A stretch of DNA of 64,000 bases from CAWDDA01 sp963813345 (GCA_963813345.1 CAWEYR010000019.1:62001-126000), one strand, 5' to 3'; positions 51,546 to 61,414 are shown, numbered from the stretch's first letter. The notes: generated from the letters alone by a model not told the origin. Numbers and translations are program-made.

Positions 51546-52558
51546 ATGATGACAGACGCACGACAACTCCTGGAGCCGCTCAAAGAGCTTCACGTCCTCA
51601 TTCGCGACGAAGTCGTGAAGGCCTGCGAGCGGTCAGAGCTCGAAGCGATGGCGGCAATAGCAAAAGAAGAAGAGGGCGACACTATTTATGCCGTTGATCG
51701 CGTGAGCGAAGAGTTGATCGTAGATTTTCTTGCCAGCGAAATTGCTCCGCTGGCGCCGATTGTGTTGATCGCTGAAGGTATTGAAGGGGGCCGGAAAGTA
51801 CTCCCTGAATCGAGTTCGGAGGACGAGGCGATCTGGCGGATCATTGTCGATCCGATCGACGGCACGCGCGGACTGATGTATCAGAAGCGAAGCGGCTGGG
51901 TGCTGACTGGAGTTGCGCCCAATCGCGGTCCGGGTACTTCGCTTGCCGACATCGAGGTGGCGCTTCAAACAGAAATCCCTCTGGTCAAACAGCATCTTTC
52001 GGATGTGGCGTGGGCATTTCGGGAAGGTGGCGCGCGAGCCGAGCGTTTCAATCGTCTGACCGGAGAGCATCAGCCGTTTGAATTGCGGCCTTCGCGGGCG
52101 ACGACGATTGCGCACGGCTATGCGGGAATTTCCCGCTTCTTTCCGGGGCGCGAGAGGAGCTTGCAGCGATCGATGAAGAGATAGTTCGCGAAGTACTCGG
52201 GCCGGTTGAGCGCGGCAAAGCGCACTGCTTTGAAGATCAGTATGCATCGACCGGAGGGCAGCTTTACGAGCTTGCGAGTGGAAAGGACCGTTTCATCGCA
52301 GACTTGCGACCGTTGATGGATAAGTCTCTTGAATCACGTGGGCTTGCTCTGGGAATTTGTTGTCATCCATATGATCTCTGCACTGAGCTTATCGCGCGGG
52401 AAGCGGGAGTGATCGTTACTGATGTCAAAGGTGGGCGATTGAGTTATCTGCTCGATGTCGAGCCGGAGTGCGCCTGGACAGGCTATGCGAATGAAGACGT
52501 ACGCAACCAGGTCGAACCCGCGTTGCTTCGTGCGCTTAGGCGGCGCAAGTTGTTGTGA
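51546..52558 (+). CDS. Inositol-monophosphatase-family phosphatase (frameshifted)
   Basis: From ATG 51546 or 51549. Metal-binding motifs of the IMPase/FBPase superfamily: LIAEGIEGGR (GEE-like) and IIVDPIDGTRGL (DPxDGT). One base is missing in the G-run near 52144-52147; the frame then gives EELAAIDEEIVREVLGPVER, FEDQYASTGGQLYELASGKD and HPYDLCTELIAREAGVIVTD, the third motif with YDLC in place of WDxA. Corrected length about 337. It probably dephosphorylates a sugar phosphate made in this cluster. It is followed directly by the kinase gene, so it may counterbalance or regenerate the pool. Confidence 0.85.
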
Positions 52559-54054
52559 CCTGGGAGGCGCCTGTGGAGCGCGGCGAGTCTTCAGACCGGC
52601 TCATGAGCTGCGAAGCGTCCGAGAGTGGAGAGTCCGACAAGTTGACGAAAGCTCGCACGCTTCGCGGCTCATGGCCGATCCAGGAGTTTCGACGCTCCCT
52701 GGCTCGCTTCACCGGCGGTGATAAGTCATTGTTAGACGATTTCATTCAGTTCATCAGAGGGCCAGAGGGCCGGTTTCTCGGAGATGCGGACGAGATTGTC
52801 ATTGCTCGTGCTCCGGGCCGGCTGGACTTGATGGGTGGGATCGCGGACTATTCGGGCGCGCTTGTGCTCCAATATCCGATAGCGCTTGCGGCAAACGTGG
52901 CGCTCGCAAAGTCGAATGAACTGAAACTTGAAATAACAAGCGTCCTCGACGGCGCGAAGAGTTCGAAGCGAAGATGTGAAATCAATCTGGAACAGTTCAT
53001 TGGTTGGGACTACCAGACTGCGCGAAAGTGGTTCAAAGCGGATGTCAAAAAGCACTGGGCAGCGTACGTAGCCGGATGCTTTCTTGTTCTGCATCGAGAG
53101 CTGGGCGTAACTTTCGATCGCGGCGCACGCATACTGATTCGGTCGGACGTGCCTGAGGGCAAAGGTGTCAGTTCTTCTGCCGCGCTTGAAGTAGCATCGA
53201 TGCAGGCCGTCGCCGCGGCATTCAATGTAGCGATCGAACCTGCCACGATCGCGTTGCTTTGCCAGAAGGTCGAGAATCTGGTTGCAGGCGCTCCCTGTGG
53301 AGTCATGGACCAGATGACGGCGGCGTGTGGGGAGAAGGATCGGCTGCTCGAGCTTTTATGCAGGCCGGCACGACTGCTCGGAACATTGCGATTACCCGAA
53401 GAGCTTGCGATATGGGGCCTCGACTCGGGGATCAGGCATTCAGTCGGAGCTTCGGACTACGGTACTGTCAGGACGGCGGCTTTCATGGGGCTCGCAATGA
53501 TCGAACGGATGAAAGAAGCACCGATCGAATATCTGACAGAGATCACGCCTGAAGAGTTCACGCGCGAATTCGCGAAGCATCTTCCGCGATCCGTCTCGGG
53601 TTCCGAGTTCCTTTCGAAGTACGATGGTACGAGAGATGCAGTGACGTCTGTGGAACCTGATCGGAGTTATCCGGTTTACGAAGCCACGCGTCATCCAATC
53701 GACGAACACTCGCGAGTCGCAAGATTCCGGGAGATTCTTCAGAGCTTTAGTGGTTTCGGAGATGCGGAGGAACTCGGACGCTTGATGTATGACTCGCATT
53801 CCAGTTATTCACAATGCGGGCTCGGCTCTGATGGTACGGATCGGATAGTCGACCTGGTGAGAGCGGCAGGGCCATCGCGCGGATTGTTTGGCGCGAAGAT
53901 AACTGGTGGCGGAAGTGGTGGTACGGTAGCCGTGCTCGGACGGCGCGATGCGGATAAGGCTGTGCGTGAAATTGCTGACAGCTATTCGAAAAAGACCACA
54001 GTAATTACGGGATCATCACAAGGCACGTTGTACCGCCTTCAGGCGGAATCGTAA
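52555..54054 (+). CDS. GHMP sugar kinase, L-arabinokinase-like
   Basis: Up to 499 residues. The GTG at 52555 and ATG at 52603 lie in a hairpin repeat, so the first ~40 residues are repeat-encoded and the native start is unclear. The kinase core resembles the C-terminal kinase half of plant ARA1 from memory: ARAPGRLDLMGGIADYSGAL, GKGVSSSAALEVASMQAVAA, APCGVMDQMTAACGEKDRLL (catalytic Asp), WGLDSGIRHSVGASDYGTVR, CGLGSDGTDRIVDLV and AKITGGGSGGTVAVLG. Classical galactokinase has GRVNLIGEHTDYNGG at the first motif; here EHTDYN is replaced by GIADYS. It ends in YRLQAES from a second repeat. Probably makes L-arabinose-1-phosphate; galactose remains possible. Confidence 0.85.
   Translation: MTWEAPVERGESSDRLMSCEASESGESDKLTKARTLRGSWPIQEFRRSLARFTGGDKSLLDDFIQFIRGPEGRFLGDADEIVIARAPGRLDLMGGIADYSGALVLQYPIALAANVALAKSNELKLEITSVLDGAKSSKRRCEINLEQFIGWDYQTARKWFKADVKKHWAAYVAGCFLVLHRELGVTFDRGARILIRSDVPEGKGVSSSAALEVASMQAVAAAFNVAIEPATIALLCQKVENLVAGAPCGVMDQMTAACGEKDRLLELLCRPARLLGTLRLPEELAIWGLDSGIRHSVGASDYGTVRTAAFMGLAMIERMKEAPIEYLTEITPEEFTREFAKHLPRSVSGSEFLSKYDGTRDAVTSVEPDRSYPVYEATRHPIDEHSRVARFREILQSFSGFGDAEELGRLMYDSHSSYSQCGLGSDGTDRIVDLVRAAGPSRGLFGAKITGGGSGGTVAVLGRRDADKAVREIADSYSKKTTVITGSSQGTLYRLQAES
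52559..52701 (+). repeat. Decayed hairpin repeat, GCGAAGCG family, inside the kinase frame
   Basis: TGAGCTGCGAAGCGTCCGAG on the left is partly complementary to GCTCGCACGCTTCGCGGCTC on the right; flanks GGGAGGCGCCTGTGGAGCGC and GACGCTCCCTGG match weakly. It is an eroded copy of the repeats at 47.7 and 61.5 kb and is translated as the kinase N-terminus. Confidence 0.75.
54027..54052 (+). repeat. Single CCGCCTTCAGGCGG repeat at the kinase C-terminus
   Basis: CGTTGTACCGCCTTCAGGCG followed by GAATCG. It encodes the last residues YRLQAES of the kinase and includes its stop region. Confidence 0.85.
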
Positions 54055-54074
54055 GAAGGTATGTAAACAGATTT

Positions 54075-55041
54075 ATGTCGATTCTTGTCACGGGCGGTGC
54101 CGGATACATTGGAAGCGTCACCGTAGATCTGCTGCGACAGCGCGGCACAAGGGTTGTTGTACTCGACAACCTGACGCGGGGTCATCGATCGTCTGTGGAC
54201 GATGGTGTTACCTTCTATGAGGGCTCGACAGGTGATCGACAGCTTGTCCGCATCGATCTGCGCAGAGCATGACATAGAATCCTGCATCCACTTTGCGGCA
54301 CTGGCTTATGTCGGCGAGTCTGTTGAGAATCCAAAAGTATACTTTGAGAACAACATCGCGCACGGGATCGCGTTGCTTGACGCGCTGCTTGAATCAGGTG
54401 TGAAGCGCTTTGTCTTTTCGTCGACATGCGCGACATACGGAGAGCCCGTGCGGATTCCGATTGACGAGGATCATCCTCAGAAGCCGGCGAATCCGTACGG
54501 CTGGTCAAAGTTGATACTCGAGAAAGCTCTCGAGGCGTATGACCGGGCATATGGTTTAAAGTACGTTGGACTGCGTTACTTCAATGCCTCTGGCGCGGTG
54601 CCGGGCAAGGGCGAGAATCACGATCCGGAAACGCATCTGATTCCGAACATCCTCAGGGCCGCACTCGGTGAGTTGCCGCACGTTTCAGTTTTTGGAAATG
54701 ACTATCCGACACCGGATGGGACTGCGATTCGCGACTACATTCATGTTATTGATCTTGGAGCGGCACATCTGCTCGCGCTTGATTATCTGACGAAAGGCGA
54801 ATCGTCGGAATTCGTGAATCTTGGGACTGGACATGGCTATTCAGTGATGGAGATCATTGAAACGGCAAGACGGATCACGGGACGGGAGATCAATGTCAGG
54901 ATCGAGCCGCGGCGCGCCGGTGATCCATCCCGGTTGATAGCCGAGGCCAGCAGGGCGGCGCGCGTCCTCGGCTGGAAGCCGCAGCACTCGTCACTGGATG
55001 AAATAATCGAATCGGCGTGGAAATGGCACTCGAGGGAGTAA
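54075..55041 (+). CDS. galE: GalE-like UDP-sugar 4-epimerase (frameshifted)
   Basis: From ATG 54075: MSILVTGGAGYIGSVTVDLL, the NAD Rossmann loop GxxGxxG. One extra base at about 54231 (ACAGGTGATC) breaks the frame. It continues as VIDSLSASICAEHDIESCIH and FAALAYVGESVENPKVYFEN, with catalytic Ser/Thr in FVFSSTCATYGEP and Tyr-Lys in NPYGWSKLILEK. It also has YFNASGA and a C-terminal substrate domain (GTAIRDYIHVIDLGAAHLLA). Corrected length about 322. It interconverts UDP-galactose and UDP-glucose, or UDP-arabinose and UDP-xylose in dual-specific forms. Follows the kinase by 20 bases. Confidence 0.9.
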
Positions 55042-55045
55042 TCTG

Positions 55046-56149
55046 ATGAAAACTTTTTCCATTTTTGCTTTGAATCTGATCCTAATTCTTGTTTCGCAGG
55101 GAAAGGCTACTGTGAGGAAAGACGCATTTGGTAAGACGGCGACCGGTGAAGCGGTGGAGATATACACGCTTACAAACTCGAATGGACTCGAAGCGCGGAT
55201 CATGACCTATGGCGCGATTCTGGTATCGATGAAGGTACCCGACAGGGCAGGGAAACTCGATGATGTCACGCTGGGATTTGACTCTCTCGATCCATACCTC
55301 CAAAGACACCCATTCTTTGGAGCTATCGTCGGCCGCTATGCGAACCGCATCGCCAAGGGCCGGTTTACATTGAATAACAAGCAGTACACGCTTGCCGTGA
55401 ACAACGGCGAGAACAGCCTGCACGGAGGAATCAAGGGGTTCGACAAGTCTGTCTGGCGCGCGAAGCCGCTGAACAACTCGGCAGGAGTTGGCGTCGAATT
55501 GAGCCATCTGAGCAAGGATGGCGACGAAGGTTATCCGGGCAATCTTTCAGTGACTGTGCGGTATACATTAACAAACAAGGACGAGCTGAAGATTGAGTAC
55601 TCGTCAACGACTGACGCTGACACTGTCATCAACCTGACGAATCACGCGTACTTCAATCTTGCCGGTCAGGGAAATGGCGACATACTCAATCATCAGATGA
55701 TGATCAATGCGGACCGTTTTACACCAACCGATGCCGGGGCGATCCCGACAGGTGAGCTGCGTCCGGTTCAGGGTACTCCGTTCGACTTCAGGACGCCGAT
55801 GAAGATCGGAGCGCGAATCAATCAGAACGAAGAACAGTTGAAGCTCGGCAAAGGGTACGATCACAATTTCGTGTTGAATGATCGGAATGCGGCCCAGGTT
55901 TATGAAGAGACGAGTGGAAGGGTATTGTCGGTGTGGACTACGGAGCCCGGCGTGCAACTCTACACTGGAAACTATCTCGACGGCTCGTTGAAGGGGAAAG
56001 GCGGGAAGACGTATGGACCGCGCTCGGGATTCTGTCTCGAAACTCAGCACTTCCCCGATTCGCCAAACAAACCAAACTTCCCTTCGGCGGTGTTGAAGAA
56101 AGGCGAGAAGCGCGAGTCAACCACCATCTTTCGGTTTTCGACTAAATAG
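55046..56149 (+). CDS. galM: Aldose 1-epimerase (mutarotase), exported
   Basis: 367 residues with an N-terminal signal (FSIFALNLILILVSQGKA). Family motifs: GLEARIMTYGAILVSMKVPD, FFGAIVGRYANRIAKGRF, NNGENSLHGGIKGFDKSVWR, catalytic His in TNHAYFNLAGQG and Glu near the end in GFCLETQHFPDSPNKPNFPS. It interconverts alpha and beta anomers of galactose, glucose or arabinose, here in the periplasm. It starts four bases after the epimerase gene and closes the plus-strand cluster. Confidence 0.94.
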   Translation: MKTFSIFALNLILILVSQGKATVRKDAFGKTATGEAVEIYTLTNSNGLEARIMTYGAILVSMKVPDRAGKLDDVTLGFDSLDPYLQRHPFFGAIVGRYANRIAKGRFTLNNKQYTLAVNNGENSLHGGIKGFDKSVWRAKPLNNSAGVGVELSHLSKDGDEGYPGNLSVTVRYTLTNKDELKIEYSSTTDADTVINLTNHAYFNLAGQGNGDILNHQMMINADRFTPTDAGAIPTGELRPVQGTPFDFRTPMKIGARINQNEEQLKLGKGYDHNFVLNDRNAAQVYEETSGRVLSVWTTEPGVQLYTGNYLDGSLKGKGGKTYGPRSGFCLETQHFPDSPNKPNFPSAVLKKGEKRESTTIFRFSTK

Positions 56150-56158
56150 GCGCAGAGT

Positions 56159-56267
56159 TACCACGGAACACACGGAAAGAGACACGGAAAAACACGGAAT
56201 TAATTCTTGAAATTTTCTGGTTGTTTCCGTGTCTTTCCGTGTCTTTTATCCGTGTGTTCCGTGGTAA
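56159..56267 (+). repeat. Inverted repeat, CACGGAACACACGGAAA family
   Basis: TACCACGGAACACACGGAAA (then GAGACACGG) pairs with CCGTGTCTTTTATCCGTGTG and TTCCGTGGTAAT around an AT-rich loop. It overlaps the 3' end of the minus-strand large-subunit gene, supplying its last residues. This repeat type is distinct from the AAGCTT families. Confidence 0.9.
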
Positions 56268-58389
56268 TCGCGTCCATCAATCTTTCCGGCGTAATTGGAA
56301 TCTCAGACACAAATGCGCCGGTAGCATTGAAGACCGCAGCGGCAATTGCCGGCGCGGCGCCGTCCATTGGTAACTCGCCGATTCCCTTCGCGCCGAAAGG
56401 TCCGTGAGGATATTCCTTTTCAACCAGTATTGTCTCGATCTCCGGAGCGTCCAGCGAAGTCGGGATGATGTAGTTTGTCAGCCGATTGTTGACGACACGC
56501 CCATTCTCCCAGACCACGTCTTCCAAAAGACCATATCCCACAGCCTGCAGCGTTCCGCCTTCGATCTGACCCTCAACAATCAGAGGATGAATCGCGCGAC
56601 CTACGTCCTGCGCCGTGGTGATCTTGACGACCCGTATTTCAAATGTATCGAGATCGACCTCCACTTCGGCTACTTCGGCTCCCCACGAATAAGCAGGGTA
56701 TGCGTCACCGCTGTACGTCTCGTCATCCCATGCAATTCCCGGAGGACTTTCATACGAGACAAAAGCCTGGCGAAGCCCTTTTTCCTTTAGCTCTCGGGCC
56801 GCCAGTTGAAGTACGCGCCCAACAACCATACAGGTTCGCGAAGCTACGGTTGGCCCACTGTCGGGAACCAGCGAAGTATCAGGGTCCACGATCTCTACAT
56901 CGTCATAACTTAAATCCAGTTCCTCGGCGACTATCTGGCAGAGAGTTGTTCGCGCGCCCTGACCAATCTCCGCCGATCCTGCAAGAATTCTGACTTTGCC
57001 GTCTTCAGTTCTTTCGACTCCAGCCTTCGCCTTCATTTTCGCTTCACCACTTCCGGTGAATCCCGCGCCGTGAAAGAAGAATGAGAGACCGATCCCGCGC
57101 CGGGTCCGCGACGTGGTTGGCTGCTTCGACAATTCCAGTCTCCGCCGCTCGAAGTCCGAACGTTCAAGGACCAGATCAAAGACTTCCTCGGAGCCAACCG
57201 ACCACTTGAGTGTTTGTCCCGTTGCGGTAACGTCTCCCTCGCGAAGCATGTTTTTTCGCCGCACTTCAAGCGGATCGATACCCAGCTCGGCAGCGATCTT
57301 CTCGATCTGCATTTCGTAAGCGAATGTCACCTGAGGCGCGCCAAAGCCCCGAAATGCGCCATTGGGTGGCGTATTCGTCATGACGGCGCGCGCAGTAATG
57401 CGCGTATTGGGACACGAGTACGGACCGGGTGCATGAATCGCAGCTCGCGACAGGACTACGGGAGTAAGCGTGATGTATGCACCGCCATCGAGCAGAATAT
57501 CTATCTCGCTCGCCACAATCTGCCCGTCGTCCTTTACTCCTGTCTTATGCCGAATGATGCCGGGATGCCGCTTGGTTGTTGCCGCGATGTCCTCAGCGCG
57601 ATCGTAGATCAGCTTCACCGGACGTCCAGCCTTGCGCGCAAGAAGCGCGGCGTGAGCTGCGATCACCGATGGGTACTCTTCCTTGCCACCAAACCCACCG
57701 CCCGTAGTCGTCTGAACGACCACCACCTTGTCGTCATCCAGACCAAAGACTTCTTTGAGCGCGCGGTGAACGTAGTAAGGACACTGCAGCGATCCGAGAA
57801 TCTTGATACTTCCATCGTCGCCCGGAATTGCGATCATTCCCTGCGGTTCAATGTAGAGCTGCTCCTGATGCGGAACGCGGTATTCTCCTTCGATGATGCG
57901 ATCCGCGGCCTTGAAACCTTCGTCAGTGTCTCCACGCGCGATCAGATATCGTTTGAAAACCTGATCGGAGCGCTCCATTGAAAGGATTGGGGATCGCTCG
58001 TCATATTCGATCCTGATTGCACGCACCGCGTCTTCAACCAACTCTTTTGTTTCACCTGCGATCAACAGAATCGGCTCGTCGTGATGCCGCACTTCAGTCT
58101 CAGCAAGCAGCGGCTGATCGCGCTCGATCAGTGCTACGCAATTCGAACCCGGAATGTCCTTGTAATCAGCTATGACGACGCGGGAAAAATCGAAAGAAGG
58201 ATCAAAGGTGATGGATTTGATAGAACCACAAGCGATCGTGCTCCTCAGAGTTCGTCCGAAGAGCATCCCATCGAGGACGATGTCGTCGATATAAAGCGCG
58301 CGACCATCAAGCTTTTCGCGCCCTTCCTTGCGAAGAACATTTTCACCAACGGCCATTCTATATGGTCCGGAATGCAGTAACGTCTTCAT
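56200..58389 (-). CDS. Molybdenum hydroxylase large (molybdopterin-binding) subunit, xanthine dehydrogenase type
   Basis: About 729 residues from ATG 58389 (longer frames read a repeat). The N-terminal aldehyde-oxidase hammerhead domain (about 10-120) is followed by cofactor motifs: GGGFGGKEEYPSVIAAHAAL, NGAFRGFGAPQVTFAYEMQI, SAEIGQGARTTLCQIVAEEL and the catalytic Glu loop GAKGIGELPMDGAAPAI. It hydroxylates a purine or N-heterocycle at the Mo centre. The last ~12 residues (KRHGKTRKQPENF) come from a repeat. Its small and medium subunits lie 11 kb away beyond the sugar cluster on the same strand. Confidence 0.93.
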   Translation of the reverse strand: MKTLLHSGPYRMAVGENVLRKEGREKLDGRALYIDDIVLDGMLFGRTLRSTIACGSIKSITFDPSFDFSRVVIADYKDIPGSNCVALIERDQPLLAETEVRHHDEPILLIAGETKELVEDAVRAIRIEYDERSPILSMERSDQVFKRYLIARGDTDEGFKAADRIIEGEYRVPHQEQLYIEPQGMIAIPGDDGSIKILGSLQCPYYVHRALKEVFGLDDDKVVVVQTTTGGGFGGKEEYPSVIAAHAALLARKAGRPVKLIYDRAEDIAATTKRHPGIIRHKTGVKDDGQIVASEIDILLDGGAYITLTPVVLSRAAIHAPGPYSCPNTRITARAVMTNTPPNGAFRGFGAPQVTFAYEMQIEKIAAELGIDPLEVRRKNMLREGDVTATGQTLKWSVGSEEVFDLVLERSDFERRRLELSKQPTTSRTRRGIGLSFFFHGAGFTGSGEAKMKAKAGVERTEDGKVRILAGSAEIGQGARTTLCQIVAEELDLSYDDVEIVDPDTSLVPDSGPTVASRTCMVVGRVLQLAARELKEKGLRQAFVSYESPPGIAWDDETYSGDAYPAYSWGAEVAEVEVDLDTFEIRVVKITTAQDVGRAIHPLIVEGQIEGGTLQAVGYGLLEDVVWENGRVVNNRLTNYIIPTSLDAPEIETILVEKEYPHGPFGAKGIGELPMDGAAPAIAAAVFNATGAFVSEIPITPERLMDAITTEHTDKRHGKTRKQPENFKN

Positions 58390-58467
58390 GAGTTTGACTT
58401 CAAGCTTTAGCTTGTGAATTGACATGTCAACCCCAAGCTAAAGCTTGAACTCAAACTCCTGAAGACG
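58381..58467 (+). repeat. Hairpin repeat, AAGCTTTAGCTTG family, extended arms
   Basis: CGTCTTCATGAGTTTGACTT then CAAGCTTTAGCTTG pairs with CAAGCTAAAGCTTG then AACTCAAACTCCTGAAGACG; the loop is about 20 bases. The start codon of the large Mo-hydroxylase subunit (58387-58389) lies inside the left arm, so the arm contains both its ribosome-binding region and the first codons. Confidence 0.9.
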
Positions 58468-58470
58468 TTA

Positions 58471-61414
58471 CTACATACCGCTCTTCCCTCTTACTGCGCC
58501 ATAACCGGCCATGGTCAGCTTGACCGACGCTTCTGATATGCGTTTCAGTTCCGCCTGTCTGATCGACCGCATCAGGTCCGGATGATTGTCGACGTCACTT
58601 GCACGTCTGCCACAGAAAACGTTTCGAGCGTATTCGCGAAGTCGATCCGGGTGCTCTTCGAGCGAGATTGCATAACCGCCAATGGCCGCATTTCTAGCCG
58701 CATCGAACTCGTCGCCCGACGGCGGCGACGCAGCGAGACGGGAGAGCTCATTTCGAGTCAGCTCCAGAGCTTTGGATTCCTGGTCCGGAGCGGAGACCAC
58801 GATTGCTCCAAATGTGCCCGATACAACAAACGCATCGTTTAACATCTCGACTTTGTCTGCGACTGCCTGTTTGTCGACGAGCTCGGAATTGAGCCGTGCG
58901 CGCCCAGCCTCGGCCAACAGCATAAGGGCGAGAGCTTCCGCAGTCTGTCCGGCGGGCGATCGCACGCCAACAGCCTGTGCTGTCTGATTCTTTTCGCGAA
59001 GCTCAGCGAGTGTTTGTGGAGGCTCAGTCAGCCCCGGCAGCGCAACCTTGAGGGATTTGTCGAGATCATCACGCTTGAATGCCTCTGAGAAAATTCGCGA
59101 GACAATTGCAGAGCCATCAGTGTCGCCGACGACCACCAGAAGCGGAAACTGCCGCTTCATCGTCAGCCCATGCCACGCTTCGAGCTTGGCTTCGGTAGCC
59201 GTACTGATGACAGAGGTCAGTCCGTAGACGAGGATTACCATAAGGATGACCCGGGTAGAGCGACGACCAGAGAAGCTGCCGTGCCCTGTCGGGCGGACTC
59301 GCTGCCGCCCAACCAATATCGGCCATGAGAATCGGCATCTCCCGCAATAGCTCAGCCTTGTCAAAGAAAGGATTCTCTATGATATCCAGAACCAGTCGCG
59401 TAGCCGGCTCAGCGTTTCTCGAGAGTCCATCAACAACGAAACCAAAGTAGTCCGGCTCATTTACGATTTTGATTTCGCTGCCATAGCTTTCGGCTTCAAG
59501 CGCTATCAGGTCACTCTTTTTGGTTTGAGTGCTCTTGAGCATGACGCGGAGCATGAGCTCGGTCATTCCACTCGTCGTTTGATCCTCGATCAACCGGCCA
59601 CCCTGGAAAAGGATGCCAACCGATACAACCGGCCGGGAACGATCTTCGCGAACAAACGCACGCGGGCCGCGCAATACTGAGAAGTCCTTCACTGCAACCG
59701 GCGCTTCAGAAATGATCACATTGCGCCCTTCGATTGTCCCGCTGCGCTCGGCGCCCTGGCGGAACGTGCGCAGAGCAGTTGCCGGCTTGATCTCTTCGGG
59801 TTTTACCGGCTGAAGAAGGGTTGGCGCAAAAACGGCCATCGTGTCCGCAAAAGCTTCAGGTGTGAACGTTCGCGCTTGAGCTGCCTTTGGTTCATACTCG
59901 ACTACAGTCAGGTTCTCTGCGGTCATGATCTTTGCCGCGAGCTGCTGAATCTCTTTGGCTGTCACGCGCTCGGTACGCTCTTGTCGAGCCTCCTGTAACC
60001 GGTAATCACCAAGAATCGCCTGATAACGCGCGAGCAGATCAGCTTCGTTCTCAACACGTGCAGTGGAATCGTGGTGTTTCTTCTCGAGAAAATAGCGCGC
60101 ACGTTGAAGCTCTCCGTCGCTTATCACCTCGCGCTTGAACCGTTCAATCTCGCGAAAGTATTCGGCCTCGGCGCGGTCTATGCGTGCCGGATCTACTCGC
60201 AGTGCGATCGTCAGCAATGACGCGCCCGGAAACCACTTATGGCTTGAGGCAACGTGAGTGATAAGCCCGGCAAGGTCGCCTTTGTTGCGTTCCGGCTCGG
60301 TAAGACGCGAACCATCCGAGAGTACCTGGGCCAGTCGCGATCCGCGGCCCGCAGCGAGCACTGCAGCCAGCATTTCGAGCGTCGGGCCTTCAGTTGGCCC
60401 AACTGGAGCTCGATATCCGACGGTGACGAGAGTCTGTGGAATATCACCTCGCGCATTGCTGTAACGGATACGGTCTTGAGGCGGCTCGTTCAAGCCAATC
60501 ACGGGGCCAGTCACGGGGCTGGTCGCAGGCGCGCTCGTGCCTTTGACCCACTTTCCGAAAGCGAGCTGAATCTTGCCAATCACCTGTGACGGGAAAACAT
60601 CACCTGAGATCGCTATTACGGTGTTTTGAGGCTGGTAGTGAGCCTGGTGGAATGCGACGACTTGTTCCCGCGTCAAAGCGCTGATTCGTGCTTCGCTCGC
60701 ATAACGGCCTCGCCGGATGCGGTGCGAGGTAAAGGCTGTCGCATAAAGCCGGTCAAGCGACACCTCTTCAACCTGATCCTGAAAACGCTTCGCGGTCCTG
60801 ACTGTTTCGCGTTGCGCCTTAGTCATTTCAGCAGCCGGAAACGTCGGATTGATGACTATCTCAGCGAACAGCTGAAGAGCGCGCTCGAGACTTTCCGCAG
60901 GCGCCGCCATGCGGAGCGTCGCATTGTCGTAGTCAACCTCTGAGGAAAACCGCGCTCCGAGCTTTGCCATCGTTCCAGTAATATCTTTGCCGGCGCGCAT
61001 CCAACTTGAGGTGAGCTGTGCCACGCCAGCCTGGTCATCGCCTTCCTGTATTGAACCTGCCTTGACGAACACGGTTGCCGCAGCAAGCGGAACTGAATGA
61101 CGCTCACGAATCAGAATGGTCAGCCCGTTGCGAAGAACATATCGAGTCGTTGGCCCGTCGATATCCTGCCGGAGCATTCTGCCGCCTTCGGGCACATTGA
61201 GTACTGTCGTTGCTCCAGCCGGAGGCCGAGTTGTGCCACCTGGCGTTGATGGCCGCGGAGTCGGTTTTGGAGGAGGCGTTGCCGGCTGACGACCACGCCC
61301 GCTTTGCGCGAGCACTGCGAACGTGAACAAGAAAGTGATGGAGAGAAAAGAAGTGAAGGACAAAAGGCAGGGTGCGGCGCATTTGAAAGAAAACTCCTCT
61401 GACAACTTTACCAT
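58471..61414 (-). CDS. M16-fold (insulinase-family) protein without zinc motif, two domains (frameshifted)
   Basis: From ATG 61414: signal peptide (FTSFLSITFLFTFAVLAQS), Pro-rich linker, then two M16 modules of about 430 residues each. The N-module has TTRYVLRNGLTILIRERHSV, AGSIQEGDDQAGVAQLTSSW and YQPQNTVIAISGDV; the second has EGRNVIISEAPVAVKDFSVL and VGILFQGGRLIEDQTTSGMT. In both, the HxxEH zinc motif is absent (QLTSSWM and ELMLRVM), so it is likely non-catalytic. One extra base near 59230 breaks the frame; the rest reads VYGLTSVISTATEAKLEAWH to 58471. Such proteins usually partner an active M16 peptidase; none is visible here. Confidence 0.85.

Noticed and set aside
43551..56267. Mobile element or genomic island boundaries around the sugar cluster
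   Set aside because: No integrase, transposase, tRNA junction or direct-repeat target duplication could be found; only the strand switch and operon split suggest insertion.
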